NCBI GenBank assembly: GCA_964633205.1
Contig: CAZWFN010000004.1
Coordinates: 1 to 64,000, forward strand
DNA: 64,000 nt
DNA from: CAYVQE01 sp964633205
GTDB taxonomy: Bacteria; Myxococcota; B64-G9
Direction of reading: 5' to 3'
The notes under the pieces are model-generated. The model saw only the letters and a list, made by a program, of their open reading frames with translations. It had not been told where the DNA came from and searched no databases. A program made the position numbers and the translations under genes. Positions 8,186 through 19,218 of this stretch are shown here, in pieces (within the stretch, counting starts at the first letter, position 1; each line of letters begins with the position of its first letter).

Positions 8186-9579
8186 CGGCTGCGTCCGAAG
8201 GTGAAGGGGTAGATCACGCGCACCTTGCCTCCCTCGGGGCTCGGGAACTTCCAGCGCTTGATGAAGCGCAGTAGACACGAAGCCACGCCGCGGCCAGCGG
8301 CCCGGGGGCGCAGCTTGTTCTGGCTGATCTTGACCGTGCGCACCGAGCCGTCGGGCTCGATGATGAAGTCGACCACCACCTTGCCCTGCAGGGTGGGAAA
8401 GCGGGTCAGCTTGGACTCGTAGCAGTAGCGGATGGCGCCCTTGTTGGCCTGGACCACCTTGGCGATGGCCGCCTTGGACAGCCGGCCGCCGCTGACCCGG
8501 GCCGCGGCGGCCGGCAGCCGCAGCTCGATCGCGGCCCGCTGGCGGCCGGCCAGCCGGCTGCGCCGGGCCGCCCGGCGGCCGGTGCGGCCGGTACGCGGCC
8601 CGCGGTCGGCCTGATCGCGGCCGACCGCATCGCCCCCGCGCCGGGCGCTGACCAGCGGGTCGGCGCTGGCCTCGTCGCCGCCCTTGGCTCCGATCACCCG
8701 CGCCCGGGCGTTGCGGTCGAGCTGGGCCAGCGCATCGCCGAGCTCCAGATCGAGCCCGTTCTCGTCGAGCACCTGGTTCAGGGCGCGATCGCGTTTGCGG
8801 GCCCGGCCGATGGCGCCGACCACGCCCTTGCGCGCCACCTTGTCGCGGATGCGGCGCAGCTCGCGTTGATCGGGTGATTCGGCCGCCGCCACCCGCTTGC
8901 GCCGCGGCTGGTCCCGTTCGGCCGGCTTGTCCTCCGGCGCCTGCTTCTTGCGCTCGGCCTTCTCCTCCCGCCGCCGGTCGAGCTCGCGGCGCAGCGCTTT
9001 GGCCGACCGGGCGTCGTCGGTGACGAAGGAGACGAAGCGATCCGGCAGCTGCTCGACGGTGAACTCGCCCGGCGGCGCGGCGAATAGCCGCGAGACCAGG
9101 GCCAGCAGAGCGATCACCAGCACGCCGCCGCCGAACAGCTTGTTGATGTTGGGGTCGGCGTCCAACAGCTCGCCCAGCCGCGCCGGCGGCAGCGGCTGCG
9201 GCGGATCGACGAAGTCGAAGGCCAGCCCGGCGTCGCCGAAGACCAGCACCCCGCCGTCGCCCGGCGCCAACCGGTACTCCACCGCGTCACCGCGCCGGCT
9301 GGCCAGGCCGCGGTGATCGTTGGCCAAGTCGGCCACCTCCACCGGCCGGCCGCCGATCTGCACCCGGCCCAACATGCCCGGCACCAGCCGCAGGGTGGCC
9401 CCGTCGGCGTCCGGCCGCAGCACGGCCAGGCTGCGGCCCGATCCGGCCGCCGGCAGGGTGAACACCGCCCGGTGCGACGCGCCCACCGTCACCCGCTCGC
9501 CGGGGGCGAACACGCGCTCGTCGAGCAGGGTGTGCTCCCAGATCAGGGCGCAGCGCAGGTATTTCGCTCGTTCGGCCAT
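8182..9579 (-). CDS. Membrane protein with AgmX/PglI C-terminal domain, locus 1 G-like
   Basis: A 465-residue protein with a cytoplasmic N-terminal beta-rich module of about 140 residues, one membrane helix near 150-170 (KLFGGGVLVIALLALVSRLF), a charged Arg/Glu/Lys linker, and a C-terminal TonB-like AgmX/PglI domain of about 95 residues. That domain has the conserved pattern IRYCYE, GKVVVDFIIEPDGSV, SCLLRFIKRW, FPSPEGG and a final YPFTF. In Myxococcus, proteins of this design (GltG/PglI, GltJ/AgmX) link the inner-membrane motor to the periplasmic and outer-membrane complex. Unlike its locus 2 counterpart it has no canonical N-terminal FHA domain; only the second N-terminal module is kept. ATG 9579 was chosen at the start of the conserved module; an ATG at 9690 is far upstream and unlikely. 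Confidence 0.8.
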   Translation of the reverse strand: MAERAKYLRCALIWEHTLLDERVFAPGERVTVGASHRAVFTLPAAGSGRSLAVLRPDADGATLRLVPGMLGRVQIGGRPVEVADLANDHRGLASRRGDAVEYRLAPGDGGVLVFGDAGLAFDFVDPPQPLPPARLGELLDADPNINKLFGGGVLVIALLALVSRLFAAPPGEFTVEQLPDRFVSFVTDDARSAKALRRELDRRREEKAERKKQAPEDKPAERDQPRRKRVAAAESPDQRELRRIRDKVARKGVVGAIGRARKRDRALNQVLDENGLDLELGDALAQLDRNARARVIGAKGGDEASADPLVSARRGGDAVGRDQADRGPRTGRTGRRAARRSRLAGRQRAAIELRLPAAAARVSGGRLSKAAIAKVVQANKGAIRYCYESKLTRFPTLQGKVVVDFIIEPDGSVRTVKISQNKLRPRAAGRGVASCLLRFIKRWKFPSPEGGKVRVIYPFTFGRSR

Positions 9580-9593
9580 TTCGGTCCGCCGCG

Positions 9594-9623
9594 ATTCTCC
9601 GCCACCCCTGTTCGACGTGTCAA
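9594..9623 (-). promoter_or_regulatory. Weak sigma-70-like promoter candidate for the locus 1 G-like gene
   Basis: On the minus strand TTGACA (9618-9623), 18 bases, then GAGAAT (9594-9599), a 4/6 match to the -10 box. The start codon at 9579 would be only about 8 bases from the expected transcription start, so the leader would be very short. This lowers confidence, but the receptor gene on the opposite strand means the G-like unit does need its own promoter. Confidence 0.35.
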
Positions 9624-9735
9624 GTTGCCCCGGGGTTCCATGGACTTGGGCCGCTGACAAACGCTTGAGCCGGGCCTCTTTCTGTGCCATTCAGGAGCGA
9701 TTCACGATTCGAGATGATCCGAGGAGGCTGCGGAC

Positions 9736-12036
<2,301 letters not shown>

Positions 12037-12065
12037 GCGGGGCTTTCCGTGGTCCGGCCCATGGC

Positions 12066-12341
12066 TTACAGGAAATCGGCGTCGCGGGTCTCGAGGGTCT
12101 GGCGGCTGAAGTTCTGCTCGGGCAGGCGGAAGGAGCGGAACTTGGCGCGGATGCGCTTGAGGAAGTACATCAGCTGCGGCGCCTTGACCCGGCCCTCGAC
12201 GTCGAGATCGTCGAAGCGGTAGACGCGCACCGAGCCGGCCCGTTGTCGCGGCTCGGCGGCTCCGGCTGCCGGCGGCCCGGCCAGCAGACCGGCCAGCATA
12301 CCGGCCAACAGGATGCGCCGGCGGGGACGGGTTCGGCTCAT
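12066..12341 (-). CDS. 91-residue secreted protein, locus 1 F-like
   Basis: A 91-residue protein with an Arg-rich n-region and a signal sequence (LLAGMLAGLLAGPPAAGAA), then about 60 residues. It matches the 91-residue protein of locus 2 (37790-38065) in exact length, gene position and pattern: a YRFDDLDVEGRVKAP/DFSDVQITGELTKP strand pair, a central YFLKRIRAKF/YLMNKKKADF segment, and a short NF-x-x-x-x-L-x-x-x-D end. The gene starts with an ATGA overlap with the stop of the TPR lipoprotein gene. It is the small F component by synteny with Glt/Nfs clusters, probably periplasmic; molecular role unknown. Convergent with the receptor gene. Confidence 0.75.
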   Translation of the reverse strand: MSRTRPRRRILLAGMLAGLLAGPPAAGAAEPRQRAGSVRVYRFDDLDVEGRVKAPQLMYFLKRIRAKFRSFRLPEQNFSRQTLETRDADFL

Positions 12342-13597
12342 GGCTCACCTCCGGCTCGTTTCGGACAGGCTTCGGGGTGGGACAGGCGCAGGTCCTCCAG
12401 GTAGCCGCGGGCCCGCTCGGCCAGCGCCTCGTCGGCGCGGCCCGAGGCGAGGAAGCGCTGGAAGGCCTCGCAGGCCCAGCTCGGCTTGTCGCGGTGGTTC
12501 ATGTACAGCAGGCCCAGGTTGAACAGGGTCTCGGGGTGGGTGGCGTCCAGGCCCAGGATTTGCTGGTAGGCCTTCTCGGCGCGCTTGTGGTGGCCCAGGC
12601 CGCGCTCGGCCACCGCCGCGCCGACCAGCGCCGGCAGGGTGCCCGGCACCTTCTGGGCCACCTGGCGGTAGAGCCGCGCCGCCCGGCGGTAGTCGCCGTT
12701 GTCCATGTAGACGCCGGACGCGTTCAATCCCGCCTCGACCAGCGGCGGCTCGGCGCGCCAGGCCCGTTCGAACATCTCCAGCGCCCGCTGCACCTCGCCC
12801 GATTTCAACCGCGCCAGGCCCAGGTTGTTGAGCACCCGCGGCTCGTCCGGCTCGAGCTCCAGCGCCCGGCGGAACAGGTCGGCAGCCATGGTGTGCTTGC
12901 CCTGCTCGGAGAAGATGGTGGCCAGGTTGTTGTAGGCCAGCACCTGCTCGGGATCGCGGTCCAGCACGTAGCGCGCCTGCTCGGTGGCTTCCTCGTAGGC
13001 GCCTCGCATCCGGTAGAGCACGGCCAGGTTGTTGCGCGCGGCCAGGTCCTCGGGGTGCAGCTCGACGAAGCCCTCGAGCAGGTCGACCGCATCGGCCAAC
13101 CGATCGTGGCGGCGGTAGAGGGCGGCCAGGTTGAACAGGGTGCTGCGGTGTTGGGGCCGGGCCTGCAGCGCCGTCCGGTAGGCGGCCTCGGCGCGTTGCG
13201 GATTGTTGCCGCGGGTGAACAGCACACCCAGGTTGTAGTGGGCGGCGAAGAAGTCCGGCTTCAGCTCCACCGCCCGCTCCAGCGCGGTCACCGCTTGGTG
13301 GTAGTCGGCCTGGCGCCCCGAGAGCAATGCCACCCCGCGGTTGAAGGCCTGCACCGCCTCGCGCTCACGGGCGACGGCCGCGCGGTCGGGCGCCTTGACC
13401 ACCTCGCGCTTGGCCGGACAACCGCCGGCGGCCAGGCCCAGCAGGGCCGCCAGCCAGATCGCGGGCGGCCCCCGGCCGCGGGTTCGGGTCTTGTTCCGTG
13501 GGTTGCGGCGGCGGATGGTGGAGTGCCCTTGGGGGCGGCCACCGAAAGTCGGGGGCGGGTGGAGACCACCGAGCCGCGATGGGCGGGCCGGTCTCAT
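12338..13597 (-). CDS. TPR lipoprotein, locus 1 E-like (GltE/NfsE type)
   Basis: A 419-residue predicted lipoprotein. The long basic n-region is followed by IWLAALLGLAAGGC, a good lipobox near residue 48, then about ten TPR units with the usual spacing (for example AAHYNLGVLFTRGNNPQRAEAAYRTAL, LAYNNLATIFSEQGKHTMAADLFRRALELEP; each shortened here). TPR lipoproteins of this kind (GltE/AglT, NfsE) act as scaffold at the outer membrane in gliding and spore-coat complexes. Its ATG 13597 overlaps the previous stop by four bases, and its stop overlaps the next start the same way. The counterpart in locus 2 (35977-37665) has a long charged repeat tail that this copy lacks. Confidence 0.82.
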   Translation of the reverse strand: MRPARPSRLGGLHPPPTFGGRPQGHSTIRRRNPRNKTRTRGRGPPAIWLAALLGLAAGGCPAKREVVKAPDRAAVAREREAVQAFNRGVALLSGRQADYHQAVTALERAVELKPDFFAAHYNLGVLFTRGNNPQRAEAAYRTALQARPQHRSTLFNLAALYRRHDRLADAVDLLEGFVELHPEDLAARNNLAVLYRMRGAYEEATEQARYVLDRDPEQVLAYNNLATIFSEQGKHTMAADLFRRALELEPDEPRVLNNLGLARLKSGEVQRALEMFERAWRAEPPLVEAGLNASGVYMDNGDYRRAARLYRQVAQKVPGTLPALVGAAVAERGLGHHKRAEKAYQQILGLDATHPETLFNLGLLYMNHRDKPSWACEAFQRFLASGRADEALAERARGYLEDLRLSHPEACPKRAGGEP

Positions 13598-16500
13598 TCG
13601 GCCTCCTCGGCGGCGCCGGCCGGCGGCGGCAACGGCGGCGGTTTGCGCCACTCGAGCGCCAGGCCGAAATCGGTGAACGAATCGGCCCAGCGGGTGGCGG
13701 GGCGCACCTCGGGCTCGGGCGGGAAGCGGGCCGGATCCAGCTGGCGCAACCGCTCGACGGTGCGGCGGGTCCAGACGCTGTAGTAGGCGTGCTTCAACGC
13801 CACCCGGTGGCTGACGGTGAAGGCCTTGAGGGCCTTGTCCTCGATGGGAAAGGCCAGCGATTGCAGCTCCTGGCGGTAGACCTCGAGCTCGCGCGGGCTG
13901 AGCCCCTGGGGCATGGGCGCCTCGTAGATGGCCTTGGCGAACGCGGCGTACATGTCGCCGATGCGAAACAGCGCCGCCGAGGCCCACTCGGGGTGGCCGG
14001 CCTGGATCACGCGGGTGAACAGCGCCTCGGCCCGCTTGAGCCGGGCCGCCTTCTGGCTCAACAGGCGGGTCAGTCGTTTCATCGGCGGTCGCAGCGCGAT
14101 GCGCTGGTAGGCGTCGAACTCCAGCTCGCCGAGCTGGAAGCGACAGTGGGCGGCGGCCGCCAACTCGTCGCCTTCGGGCGCCCGCCGCGGCCGGAAGGCG
14201 GCGCAGCGCTCGAACTGGCGCTCGGCCTGGCGGCGCTGGCCCTGGGCCACCAGCGCCAGGCCCAGCTGCAGGGTGGCGTCGCGCACCCGGCCCTGACGGC
14301 GGGCATGGCGGCGCAGGTAGTCGCGCAACACCCGTTCTGCCGCGCCGTGGTCGCCGGCGCGCACCAGCGCCTCGGCCTGGCGGAACCGAGCGCTGGGTGC
14401 CTTGGGATGGTCGCCGAAACGGCGGACGAACGCGGCCAGCGCGGCCGCCTCGCGCTCGGGCGCCTTGCGGGCGCGGTGCAGCAGCGAGGCCTGCAGCAGG
14501 CTTTCGGCCGCCCGCCGGTCGTCGCTGAAGCGCTCGGAGAAGCGCTCGTAGGCCTCGGCCGCGGCGGCATAGGCGTACTGCTTCTCGTAGATGCCGGCGA
14601 TGACGTACAGGGCGTCGGCCGCGCGGGCCGGGTAGCGTTCGATCACCTGCTGGTAGCGCTCGATTGCGGCGCGCTTGTCGCCGGCCCGCTCCAGGTTGAC
14701 CGCGGCGTTGAACAGCGCCTTGGGCGCCAGCTCGCTGTCCGGGTAGTCGGCGACCAGCCGCTCGTATTCGCGGGCGGCCTTGACGAAGCGCTCCCGCTCG
14801 ACCAGGGCGGCGGCCTGTTGGAAGGTGGCCCCGGCCGCGAACCCCGGCAGCTGCTCGCCCAGCTCGCTGGAGGCGAACCAGCCCTCGTCGATGAAGCGCA
14901 GCGCCCAGCGCTCGAGCGCCGCCCATTGCCGGCTGCGGCTGAAGCAGTCCAGCGCCAGGTCGGCGGCCGGCGCGGCGAACTCGTCCGCGGGCCGCCGGCG
15001 CACCAGCGCCAACAGGGTCTCGGCGGCCTGATCGAAGTGGCCGCGGTCGTAGTAGGTGCGGCCCAGCTCGAAGCGCAGCTGCGCCAGCTTGGGATCGTCG
15101 GCGGCGATGGCGGCGTAGGCCTCGACCGCGGCCACGAAGCCGCGCTCGGCTCGATCCAGCGGTTGGGCCTCGGCCGGCGGCTCGTCGGGCCTCTCGTCCT
15201 GGCGCCGCAGCCGATCCCAGCTCAGCACCGCGGCATAGGCCGCATCGCGGCGCTCCTTCGGTTCCGCCAAGGTCTCCGCCGCCTGGCGGTAGTGGCCGGC
15301 CGCGCCAGCGTAGTCGCCCAGCTCGAACAGCACCTCGCCCAGGTAGTAGCGGATGCGCGGCGCCTCGTCGGTGTCGGCGAAGCGATCCAGATAGGCACCG
15401 TAGGCTGCCCGGGCATTGCTGTAGGCCTTTTCGTCCCGGCGCTGCTGGGCCTGCTTGTGGCGCATCAGGGCGGCGAAGCGCAGCGCCTGCTCGGCGAGCT
15501 CCAGGGCCCGATCGCGCACCGGTGGGTTCTCGGTGTGATGCTGGGCGAAGGAGGAGCCCGGTCCGTAGCGCTCGGCCAGCCGCCGGCGCTCGGCCAGGGA
15601 GCGCTCCATCTCGCCCTGGCGCTCGTAGGCCAGCGCGATGCGCAGCTGGTGCTCGGGGCTGTCCTCGGCCAGCGGAAACCGCTCGACCAGCAGCCGGTAG
15701 GAGTCGATGGCCTGGTCGTAGCGCGCCTGGCGGAAGAACACCTGGCCCAGCCGTTCCAGCACCCGGATCGAGTACTCTTCACCGCCGACCTGGGCCATGA
15801 ATCGGTAGGCCTCGGCGGCGCCGCCGTATTCCGAAAAGGTAAAGGCCAGATCCTCCAGCGCCTCGCGTTCCAGATCGGCCGAGGGGGTGGGCAGCCGCTC
15901 ATCCGGCTGCTGGCGCTTGCGCTGGCGGGCTCGGGCCAGCACCCGCTTGAAGTACTCGGCTGCCTGCGCGGCGCGGTCGCGCTTGAAGTGGCACCAGGCG
16001 GTCTTGTACAGCGCCAGGTCGTACAGCGGTGAGTCGACGTGCTCGAGCACCTTGGCATAGGCTTTCAGCGCGGCCGCGAAGCGGCCCTTGGCGAAGTAGT
16101 GCTCGCCGATGGCCAGATGGGCGTCGGGCACGAACGACGACTGCGGGAAGCGACTCAGCAGTGAGCGGAAGATGCCCAGCGCGGCCGCCTCATCGCCCTG
16201 CTCATTGAGGGCGAAGCCATACAGGTAGAGCACCGTGTCGCTGCGCTCGAAGTCGGGATGCTGGCGCAGGATCTCCTCGTAGACATCGAGCGAGGCGCTC
16301 AGGTCGATGCGCGGCTCGGGCGGCCGCGTTCCGCTCTGGCCGGAGCGAAAGGCGTCCAGCTCGGCCTCGTAGCGGCGCATGCGTTCGAGCAGTTGGGCCT
16401 CGGCCTGCTCCCACTGCAGCTCGGCCAGCCGGAACAAGGCGTCGGCCCGTTGCGGCGCGTCCGGATGGCGCTCCAGAAAGACTTCGATCAGCTCGATGGC

Positions 16501-16689
16501 CCGGTCGCGGTGGCGGCCGAGCTCGGCCTCGCGCCGCTGCATCTGCTGCTCGAGCCAGCCGGGATGGCCGGGCTGCAGCGGGCAGCGCCGCGGCGGCTGG
16601 GGGCCGGCGGCATCGGCCTGACCCACGGCGGCCAGCGACAATGCGAGCGCGGCGCCGATGGCGCACAGCGGTGGGCTACTCGTACTCAT
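13594..16689 (-). CDS. Very long TPR periplasmic protein, locus 1 D-like (GltD/NfsD type)
   Basis: A 1031-residue protein with a signal peptide (GAALALSLAAVGQADA) followed almost entirely by TPR-like helical hairpins (for example ALKAYAKVLEHVDSP, AAEYFKRVLAR, ALFRIGDMYAAF). The last 130 residues align by eye with the 1194-residue protein of locus 2: EAPMPQGLSPRELEVYRQEL here and EAPVPAGLTPEQADIYIQEL there, followed by similar segments before a proline-rich end. This fits GltD/AgmU or NfsD, large periplasmic scaffold proteins. It is strikingly Arg-rich, where the locus 2 copy is Lys-rich. Its start overlaps the upstream TPR gene by 14 bases. Confidence 0.85.
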   Translation of the reverse strand: MSTSSPPLCAIGAALALSLAAVGQADAAGPQPPRRCPLQPGHPGWLEQQMQRREAELGRHRDRAIELIEVFLERHPDAPQRADALFRLAELQWEQAEAQLLERMRRYEAELDAFRSGQSGTRPPEPRIDLSASLDVYEEILRQHPDFERSDTVLYLYGFALNEQGDEAAALGIFRSLLSRFPQSSFVPDAHLAIGEHYFAKGRFAAALKAYAKVLEHVDSPLYDLALYKTAWCHFKRDRAAQAAEYFKRVLARARQRKRQQPDERLPTPSADLEREALEDLAFTFSEYGGAAEAYRFMAQVGGEEYSIRVLERLGQVFFRQARYDQAIDSYRLLVERFPLAEDSPEHQLRIALAYERQGEMERSLAERRRLAERYGPGSSFAQHHTENPPVRDRALELAEQALRFAALMRHKQAQQRRDEKAYSNARAAYGAYLDRFADTDEAPRIRYYLGEVLFELGDYAGAAGHYRQAAETLAEPKERRDAAYAAVLSWDRLRRQDERPDEPPAEAQPLDRAERGFVAAVEAYAAIAADDPKLAQLRFELGRTYYDRGHFDQAAETLLALVRRRPADEFAAPAADLALDCFSRSRQWAALERWALRFIDEGWFASSELGEQLPGFAAGATFQQAAALVERERFVKAAREYERLVADYPDSELAPKALFNAAVNLERAGDKRAAIERYQQVIERYPARAADALYVIAGIYEKQYAYAAAAEAYERFSERFSDDRRAAESLLQASLLHRARKAPEREAAALAAFVRRFGDHPKAPSARFRQAEALVRAGDHGAAERVLRDYLRRHARRQGRVRDATLQLGLALVAQGQRRQAERQFERCAAFRPRRAPEGDELAAAAHCRFQLGELEFDAYQRIALRPPMKRLTRLLSQKAARLKRAEALFTRVIQAGHPEWASAALFRIGDMYAAFAKAIYEAPMPQGLSPRELEVYRQELQSLAFPIEDKALKAFTVSHRVALKHAYYSVWTRRTVERLRQLDPARFPPEPEVRPATRWADSFTDFGLALEWRKPPPLPPPAGAAEEAE

Positions 16690-18541
16690 CCGGCCACAGC
16701 TCTCCGTCGTAGGGCCAGTACTCGCTCTGGTCGTCGAGCAGGCCCGCCTCGGCCAGCTCGCGCAAGAGGCTCAGCGGGTAGCGGCCGAGCGCCAGGTTCT
16801 GCACCTCGGTCTCGAGCGCCTGCTTGCGCGCGGTGACCGTGTCGATCCGGCCCAGGGCCGAGCGCCGGGCCCAGCCGGCCACCCGCCGCGCGCAGCGCCG
16901 CCGCCGGTCTGCGGCCGCTTGCTCCAGCAAACGACCGGCCCGGGTGCGCAGGCCGACCAGCGACCGGATCGACCGGTCGAGCCCGGTGCGCTCGGCCTTC
17001 AGATAGGCGACCGGAACCGACTCGCCGGCGGTGGCGGCCACCGGTCCCGCGGGCGGCCGGCCGCCGAGCACTGCCGCCAGGGCACGGTCGGCCCGGGCGG
17101 CGGCCTGCTGCACCTCGGCCTGCAGCCGGTGCAGCGCTTCGAGCTTGGACCGCTCGTTCTCGGCCCGGCCCAGCCGGGCGCGCAGATCGGCCAGGCGCTG
17201 CTCGAGGCCGCGGGCCCGGGAGCGGGTGCGCCGCAGCCGATCGGCCAGCGCCACGGCCGGCCGCGGCCGTTGCCGGCGCGGCATGCCCGAGCCGACACGG
17301 GCCATCTCGGCCCGCAGCCAGCGGCTGCGGCCCAGGCTGTCGGCCAGCGCAGCCCACAGCCGCTGCGCCCGTGCCTCGGCGCGGGTCGGCGGCACCCAGG
17401 CGCGGGCTTGGCGCGGCAGCCGCGGCGTGCCGGCCGGGTCGGCCAGCGCGGCCGCCAGGGCGGTCTGGTGCTGCTCCATGCGTTCGAACAGGGCCTGGGC
17501 CTGGTCGAACAGGCAGTCGCCCAGCAGGGCGTAGCCGAGCAGAAGCCGCGCCATCGGCGCCTCGGCCAGCCCGGGGGCGCTGAGCAGCAAGCGGCGCAAG
17601 TGGTGGCGGGCCCGGCCCAATGCATTCAGCCGGTAGAGCGACCAGGCCTTTTCGTAGCGTGCCCGCTCGACCGCCCGCGCATCGCCCGCCACCCGGTCGT
17701 AGGTGGCGCTGGCCCGGGCATGGTCGCCGCGATCGTGGCGCAACCGGGCCAGCGCCAGCCAGGCGTGGGCCACCACCCGCTCGGCGTCGGCCGACAGGTA
17801 GAAGGTGGTGTGCCGGCGGCCGCCGCCGCGCACCAGAGTGCAGAAATCAGCCTCGGCCTGTTCGCGCTCGCCGTGGGCCAGGGCGTCGAGGCCGGCCAGG
17901 TAACGGGCCGCGGCGAACAGCCGGCTGGAACGGCCGACCTCGTCGAGCGCCGCCCGGGCCTGGTCGCGGTGGCCCAGCTGCAGCAGGGCCTTTCCCCGCA
18001 GGTAGGCGAGTTCATCGGCCTCGGCCGGCCCGGGTTCGAATCCCAGCTGGCGCAGCGCTTCCAGGGTCTGCGGGATACGATCGGCGCGCAGCGACAGGTC
18101 GACCAGCTTGCGATAGGCCGGCGCTCGAAAGTGCGACGGAGGCCGGCGGCGGATCAGCTCCAGCAGCAAGCCGCGGGCGCTGGCCAAGGCGGATTGGCGC
18201 TCGAGGGCCCCGGCCAGATGGTAGCGCAGGTTGTCGTGGGCCGGGCTGCCGGCCAGCGGGCGGAAGGCCGGATCGAGCAGGACCGCGCCGAAGCGGGCGG
18301 CCGTGGAGCGGGCGCCGCCGTCGAGGTAGACCGCCTCGCCGGCGCGCAGCACCGCCTGCAGCCGCGCGGCCTCGGCCGGCGGGCCGATGCGGTCGTGCTG
18401 GCGCAGCCAGGTCAGCAGGGCCGCACCCGGCTCGGCGCCGGGCTGCGGCAGCGGCGCCGGGCCGGCGGCCGCCAGCGCCGCCGGCCCGAGCAAGCTGCAG
18501 GCGGCCAGCAGCCCGGCCAGGCGCCGCCAGATTGACGGCAC
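16676..18541 (-). CDS. TPR periplasmic protein, locus 1 C-like (GltC/NfsC type)
   Basis: A protein of about 621 residues. The start is taken as GTG 18541, which gives a signal sequence (LAGLLAACSLLGPAALAAAG); a TTG at 18550 is an alternative. The first 330 residues are TPR-like hairpins matching the pattern of the locus 2 C-like protein: LRGKALLQLGHRDQARAAL, ARYEKAWSLYRLNALGRA and GYALLGDCLFDQAQALFERM are the clearest. The next 250 residues are long Arg/Ala-rich helices, probably coiled coil, absent from the shorter locus 2 protein (531 residues). It ends in an acidic Tyr/Trp-rich tail (YWPYDGELWPDEYE). It follows the previous gene by five bases. Confidence 0.75.
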   Translation of the reverse strand: MPSIWRRLAGLLAACSLLGPAALAAAGPAPLPQPGAEPGAALLTWLRQHDRIGPPAEAARLQAVLRAGEAVYLDGGARSTAARFGAVLLDPAFRPLAGSPAHDNLRYHLAGALERQSALASARGLLLELIRRRPPSHFRAPAYRKLVDLSLRADRIPQTLEALRQLGFEPGPAEADELAYLRGKALLQLGHRDQARAALDEVGRSSRLFAAARYLAGLDALAHGEREQAEADFCTLVRGGGRRHTTFYLSADAERVVAHAWLALARLRHDRGDHARASATYDRVAGDARAVERARYEKAWSLYRLNALGRARHHLRRLLLSAPGLAEAPMARLLLGYALLGDCLFDQAQALFERMEQHQTALAAALADPAGTPRLPRQARAWVPPTRAEARAQRLWAALADSLGRSRWLRAEMARVGSGMPRRQRPRPAVALADRLRRTRSRARGLEQRLADLRARLGRAENERSKLEALHRLQAEVQQAAARADRALAAVLGGRPPAGPVAATAGESVPVAYLKAERTGLDRSIRSLVGLRTRAGRLLEQAAADRRRRCARRVAGWARRSALGRIDTVTARKQALETEVQNLALGRYPLSLLRELAEAGLLDDQSEYWPYDGELWPDEYE

Positions 18542-18546
18542 GCAGC

Positions 18547-19185
18547 TCAATCCACCGGCTCCGTCTCGCTCTGGGCCTGGAATTCCACCTCCCAGGCGCC
18601 CTCGGGCCGGTCGCCGCGCAGCGCCTCGGCGTCCGGCACCTCGCCTTCCTGCTCGGCCTCGAACTCCACCCGGGTCACCGCCTGCGCGCGCAGGTGGACG
18701 GCCAACCCGGCCGCCGCGGTATAGGCCGGTACGGTCGCCGGGGTCCCATCCGACCCGCGGGCCCAGAGCCGCACCTCGACCACGTGGCGGCCCGGCGGCA
18801 GGTGGCCGTCGAACAGCGCCAGCGACTGGGCGCTGGGCGCCTGCTCGAACTCGTGCCGGTGGGCCAGCTCGCCGTCGAGGCGCATCTCCACCGCGGCCAG
18901 CCGAAACGGCGATTCCAGCTCGCCCCGGTAGCGCACCTCGAGCCGCGCGTCGTAGAGCTTTTCGGCCAGCAGCGCCAGCCGGGCCTCGGCCGCCAACAAC
19001 GCGTCGCGGGCCCGGGAGTGTTCGAGCTCGAGCTCGGCCAGAGCGCGGGCGTCGAGCTCGGGCGTGGCCGGCTCCGGCTCGGCCGGCGGCGCGTCGTCGG
19101 GTCCGGCGATCGTCCGGCCGGCGGTCAGCGCCAGCAATGCCCCGGTGCTCAGCAGCAATCCCATCGACCAGGTTCTCGTGCGCAT
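18547..19185 (-). CDS. Periplasmic protein with helical hairpin and beta-sandwich, unknown
   Basis: A 212-residue protein not recognised as a known family. ATG 19185 was chosen over ATG 19197 because GGAGA lies six bases before it. A signal peptide is followed by a Pro/Glu-rich linker, a heptad-like Ala/Leu/Glu helix (ARALAELELEHSRARDALL), and a beta-rich half with strands such as AAVEMRLDGELAHR and GRHVVEVRLWARGSDG that look like an immunoglobulin-like or PEGA-like sandwich. The acidic C-terminus has no anchor. It lies between the DUF3570-like barrel gene and the C-like TPR gene, in the same operon, so it is probably a periplasmic part of the locus 1 assembly. No counterpart in locus 2. Confidence 0.65.
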   Translation of the reverse strand: MRTRTWSMGLLLSTGALLALTAGRTIAGPDDAPPAEPEPATPELDARALAELELEHSRARDALLAAEARLALLAEKLYDARLEVRYRGELESPFRLAAVEMRLDGELAHRHEFEQAPSAQSLALFDGHLPPGRHVVEVRLWARGSDGTPATVPAYTAAAGLAVHLRAQAVTRVEFEAEQEGEVPDAEALRGDRPEGAWEVEFQAQSETEPVD

Positions 19186-19218
19186 GTCGTTCTCCATCGT
19201 CGCCTGCGGCGCTCGGCT

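Noticed and set aside
12338..14926. Longer reading of the locus 1 TPR lipoprotein from an upstream start
   Set aside because: The added 443 residues lie in the wrong frame over the D-like gene; the lipobox and the ATGA overlap support the start at 13597.
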